Shown here in pieces: positions 61,664 through 64,000 of a stretch of 64,000 nucleotides of DNA. The stretch is from JBBKWU01 sp037969035 (GTDB lineage: Bacteria > Pseudomonadota > Alphaproteobacteria > Micavibrionales > Micavibrionaceae): contig JBBKWU010000021.1 in assembly GCA_037969035.1 (NCBI GenBank), positions 95,929 to 159,928 on the forward strand, written 5' to 3'. The notes beneath the pieces are model-generated. The model did no database searches, was not told the DNA's origin, and saw only the letters and a program-made list of their open reading frames with translations. Numbering within the stretch: the stretch's first letter is position 1; each line of letters opens with the position of its first letter. The translations under genes and the position numbers were made by a program.

Positions 61664-61963
61664 ATGTCATCAAATAATAATAATCCATCAGAAATAGCCA
61701 ACTTTACTTTAGAGTCCACAAATGGAAACGACTTAACGTCTCTAAAAAGTATTTTCGATAGCTATGCTGGCGCTACCGCAGAACTATTGAAGGATGGTAA
61801 GTTAAAAGTAACGCTTTCCAGTGACGAGCTTCAAGCAACTATCCCAAATCTAGATGCTGCTTTTAAAGCTCAAGCAGCAAAAAATTTGCGTGACCTTGTT
61901 CAAGAGCTTGAAAATTCTGCTGACGTTAAATGCGTGGAATTCAATATCCCATCATTTAAATAA
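61664..61963 (+). CDS. Small hypothetical protein between ahcY and divL
   Basis: The 99-residue product opens with an Asn-rich stretch (MSSNNNNPSEIANF) and continues as mainly helical, acidic sequence (LQELENSADVKCVEFNIPSF). GGGAG precedes the ATG. No recognised family. The strong terminator upstream and the leader indicate its own promoter. Confidence 0.65.
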   Translation: MSSNNNNPSEIANFTLESTNGNDLTSLKSIFDSYAGATAELLKDGKLKVTLSSDELQATIPNLDAAFKAQAAKNLRDLVQELENSADVKCVEFNIPSFK

Positions 61964-62033
61964 AATGACAGGAAAGCCACCCCTAAAGCTTTAACTGGTT
62001 TTAATACATCTTCATAGAAACACCACTTGTTCT

Positions 62034-64000
62034 ATGCGGCTATGCGCATTAAAATGTTTCACTGTGAGTGAAGAGAATCAAACATCGACGGGTCTATTTC
62101 GCAAGTTGCGCCGCTTTGCCGGCAGCGACAGCACAGGCGCATCTGAAAAAGCAAGACTGGAAGCATTCTTAAATGCGGTGCCAGGCGAGTATTGCGGCTG
62201 GTCCAAAAATGACCTGACCGCCTTTAGCAAAGGCTTCTGTGAGATTTTAGACCTTGAAGCCGTCACATCAATCCATGACATTCAAAATGCCTTATCACCG
62301 AGCGATGCCGCTGTTTTAGAAGGCATGTTTTTGCGTCTGCAAGAAAGTGGTAAAAGTTTCTCCATCACAGTGCGCACACATGACAAAGCCAAAACGCTGC
62401 GCCTGTCTGGTAAGCGCGGCGAGGACCCGCAGAAATCAGCACAGTTTGATATTTTATGGCTCGAAGATATCTCAACCATTCGCGCCATGCAGCAGGAAGT
62501 TGAAAACGCACAAGAAGACGCCGAAACCGACCGTGAACGTCTACAAAAAGCGTTAGACCATATCCCAACCCCCTTATGGATCAGGGATGAGCACACAGAT
62601 TTAGTCTGGTGCAACCGCGCTTACGCCAAGGCAATTGATACTACGCCCGCGACCGTCATCTCTGAGCAACGCGAACTAAACATCAAGCCCGTAAGCAAGC
62701 AATCCACCACACGCAAACGCGTTGGTAAAATTATCGCGCAACAAGCCATGGACACGAAAAAACCTGTCGAGCTTCGTGCGCACGCTGTTTTAGACGGCAA
62801 GCGCCGCTTGCTGCAAATCGTGGAACAACCTTTGCCAGGCAACACCGAAACATTAGGCATGGCGCAAGATGTCACACGCATCGAAGAACTTAAAAGCGAG
62901 CAAGGTCGCTACGCCACCGCGAACCAAGAATTGCTGGAACAGCTCGGCACCGCCATCGGTATTTTTGATGCGGGTGAGCGGCTCGAGTTTCACAACTCCG
63001 CCTTTTCGCATTTATGGGATTTGGAAGATAGCTATTTAAACGCACACCCCAAGCTTGGCGATGTCATGGAAAAGCTACGCGAAATGCGCCGCCTGCCCGA
63101 GCAAGCCGATTTCCGCAAGTTCAAGCAAAGCTGGATTGGTATGTTTACGCGCCTTTTAACGCCGCATGACGAAATGCTGTACCTTCCCGATGGCAAAGCC
63201 TTGCGGATGCTCGTAATTCCGCACCCGATGGGCGGATTGATGATGACGTTCGAGGATGTCACAGGTCGCTTAGAGCTTGAATCATCCTATAACACGCTGA
63301 TCGCGGTGCAAAAAGAGACACTTGATAACTTGCTCGAAGGTGTTGCTGCCTATGGCGGCGATGGACGTCTGAAGCTTTGGAATCCTGCCTTTGCACGGTT
63401 GTGGCATTTAAATCCTGAGGATTTAAGCACAGAACCGCATATCAATAAAATCGCCGATAAAATGAAGGCGCGTTTTGATACAGCAGAAAAAGACAAACAA
63501 AAAGACGGACTTGTCTCACAAGCCATTGACCGTAATAGCCGCGAAGGACGCTTGCTTTGCGCTGACGGCACGCAAATCCGTTATGCGACGCTTCCTCTGC
63601 CTGATGGTGGCGTGCTTGTGACCCATGTTGACATCACTGACACGGTTCAGGTTGAAAATGCTCTGCGCGAGAAAAACGCCGCGCTGGAAACAGCCGAACG
63701 TCTGAAGCTCGACTTCCTTGCCAATGTTTCGTACCAGCTCCGCACGCCGCTCAATGCCATTATGGGATTCTCTGAAATCTTAAGTAACGAATATTTCGGT
63801 AAACTAAATACGCGCCAAAAAGAATACACAGAAGGCATGACCGAAGCAGGTGAGCGTTTATTACGCTTGATCGACGATATTCTTGATCTCTCAACGATTG
63901 AGGCTGGTTATCTGGATCTCAACGAAGAAGAATTCTCGATATACAACATGATTAAAGCCATTCACGATTTGACCCAAGATTGGGCGCGTAAAAAGAAAAT
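62034..64000 (+). CDS. divL: DivL-type tyrosine kinase-like sensor (partial, runs off the window)
   Basis: A long frame continuing past the window end. It has PAS-type sensory domains (about residues 180-560, e.g. FDAGERLEFHNSAFSHLWDL and LWNPAFARLWHL) followed by a histidine-kinase dimerisation domain. In the H-box FLANVSYQLRTPLNAIMGFSEIL the phospho-acceptor position is Tyr (codon 63732-63734), not His. This is the hallmark of DivL, which controls the CckA-CtrA cell-cycle pathway. Placement next to ahcY is also the usual one. The start is uncertain: ATG at 62034 or GTG at 62064. The ATPase domain lies beyond the window. Confidence 0.9.
   Translation, partial: MRLCALKCFTVSEENQTSTGLFRKLRRFAGSDSTGASEKARLEAFLNAVPGEYCGWSKNDLTAFSKGFCEILDLEAVTSIHDIQNALSPSDAAVLEGMFLRLQESGKSFSITVRTHDKAKTLRLSGKRGEDPQKSAQFDILWLEDISTIRAMQQEVENAQEDAETDRERLQKALDHIPTPLWIRDEHTDLVWCNRAYAKAIDTTPATVISEQRELNIKPVSKQSTTRKRVGKIIAQQAMDTKKPVELRAHAVLDGKRRLLQIVEQPLPGNTETLGMAQDVTRIEELKSEQGRYATANQELLEQLGTAIGIFDAGERLEFHNSAFSHLWDLEDSYLNAHPKLGDVMEKLREMRRLPEQADFRKFKQSWIGMFTRLLTPHDEMLYLPDGKALRMLVIPHPMGGLMMTFEDVTGRLELESSYNTLIAVQKETLDNLLEGVAAYGGDGRLKLWNPAFARLWHLNPEDLSTEPHINKIADKMKARFDTAEKDKQKDGLVSQAIDRNSREGRLLCADGTQIRYATLPLPDGGVLVTHVDITDTVQVENALREKNAALETAERLKLDFLANVSYQLRTPLNAIMGFSEILSNEYFGKLNTRQKEYTEGMTEAGERLLRLIDDILDLSTIEAGYLDLNEEEFSIYNMIKAIHDLTQDWARKKK

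Overview
The window is a gene-dense chromosomal segment of a Gram-negative alphaproteobacterium of moderate G+C content. Several gene orders and protein variants point to that class: the ChvI/ChvG two-component pair next to rapZ and ahcY, a DivL-type kinase with tyrosine in place of the phospho-histidine, the lptC-lptA-lptB-rpoN-hpf-ptsN run, ihfB-lapA-pyrF before accD-folC, the small DUF1150 gene beside hsp20, and the zf-CHCC (NDUFS6-like) protein. I cannot name the species. The AT-leaning base use, many small exported proteins and the DotA/TraY-like tail at the left edge would fit a Micavibrio- or Rhodospirillales-like lineage, but that is a guess.

Layout. 1-4.4 kb: end of a DotA/TraY-like gene, then outer-membrane lipid homeostasis (mlaC, mlaA) and LPS export (lptG, lptF). 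4.5-10 kb: pepA, a KamA-like radical SAM gene, holC, a membrane-anchored cytochrome c, pheA and two small unknown genes. 10.2-16.2 kb: ftsK, clpX on the other strand, lolA, a flavin reductase-like gene, recR. 16.2-17.7 kb: hairpin repeats, a lone phage-type small gene, and a response regulator with a degenerate GGDEF domain. 17.9-22.9 kb: tRNA-Leu(CAG) followed by an accessory segment bounded by a 19-bp direct repeat of the tRNA 3' end. It carries a LysR regulator, small exported proteins, an MscS channel, an EF-hand protein and a glycine-heptad lipoprotein. 23-27.9 kb: a 1361-residue exported protein with about 70-residue helical repeats and a C-terminal His/Cys motif pair resembling clan CD (separase/CHAT-type) peptidases, plus a small membrane-anchored partner. 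28-35.1 kb: RNase D, kdsD, lptC, lptA, lptB, rpoN, hpf, ptsN. 35-47 kb: a candidate small RNA, hsp20 with DUF1150, cysS, a response regulator, pyrC, a GGDEF-EAL protein, aroA, and a BFD-like ferredoxin under a Fur-box-like site. 47-55 kb: cmk, rpsA, ihfB, lapA, pyrF, accD, folC. 55-64 kb: two unknown genes, chvI/chvG, rapZ, ahcY and the first part of divL.

Functionally the core is envelope biogenesis (Mla, Lpt, Lol and Kdo supply by KdsD), division and cell-cycle control (FtsK, DivL, ClpX), nitrogen/PTS-type regulation (RpoN, PtsN, RapZ) and basic biosynthesis. Two expected blocks appear to be missing: hprK/EIIA-Man/NPr from the chvIG-rapZ-ahcY region, and trpFBA from between pyrF and accD. 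The two accessory stretches between 17.95 and 27.9 kb are the most unusual part. The strongest candidate for something undescribed is the repeat-plus-clan-CD-like protein at 23047-27132 with its neighbour.
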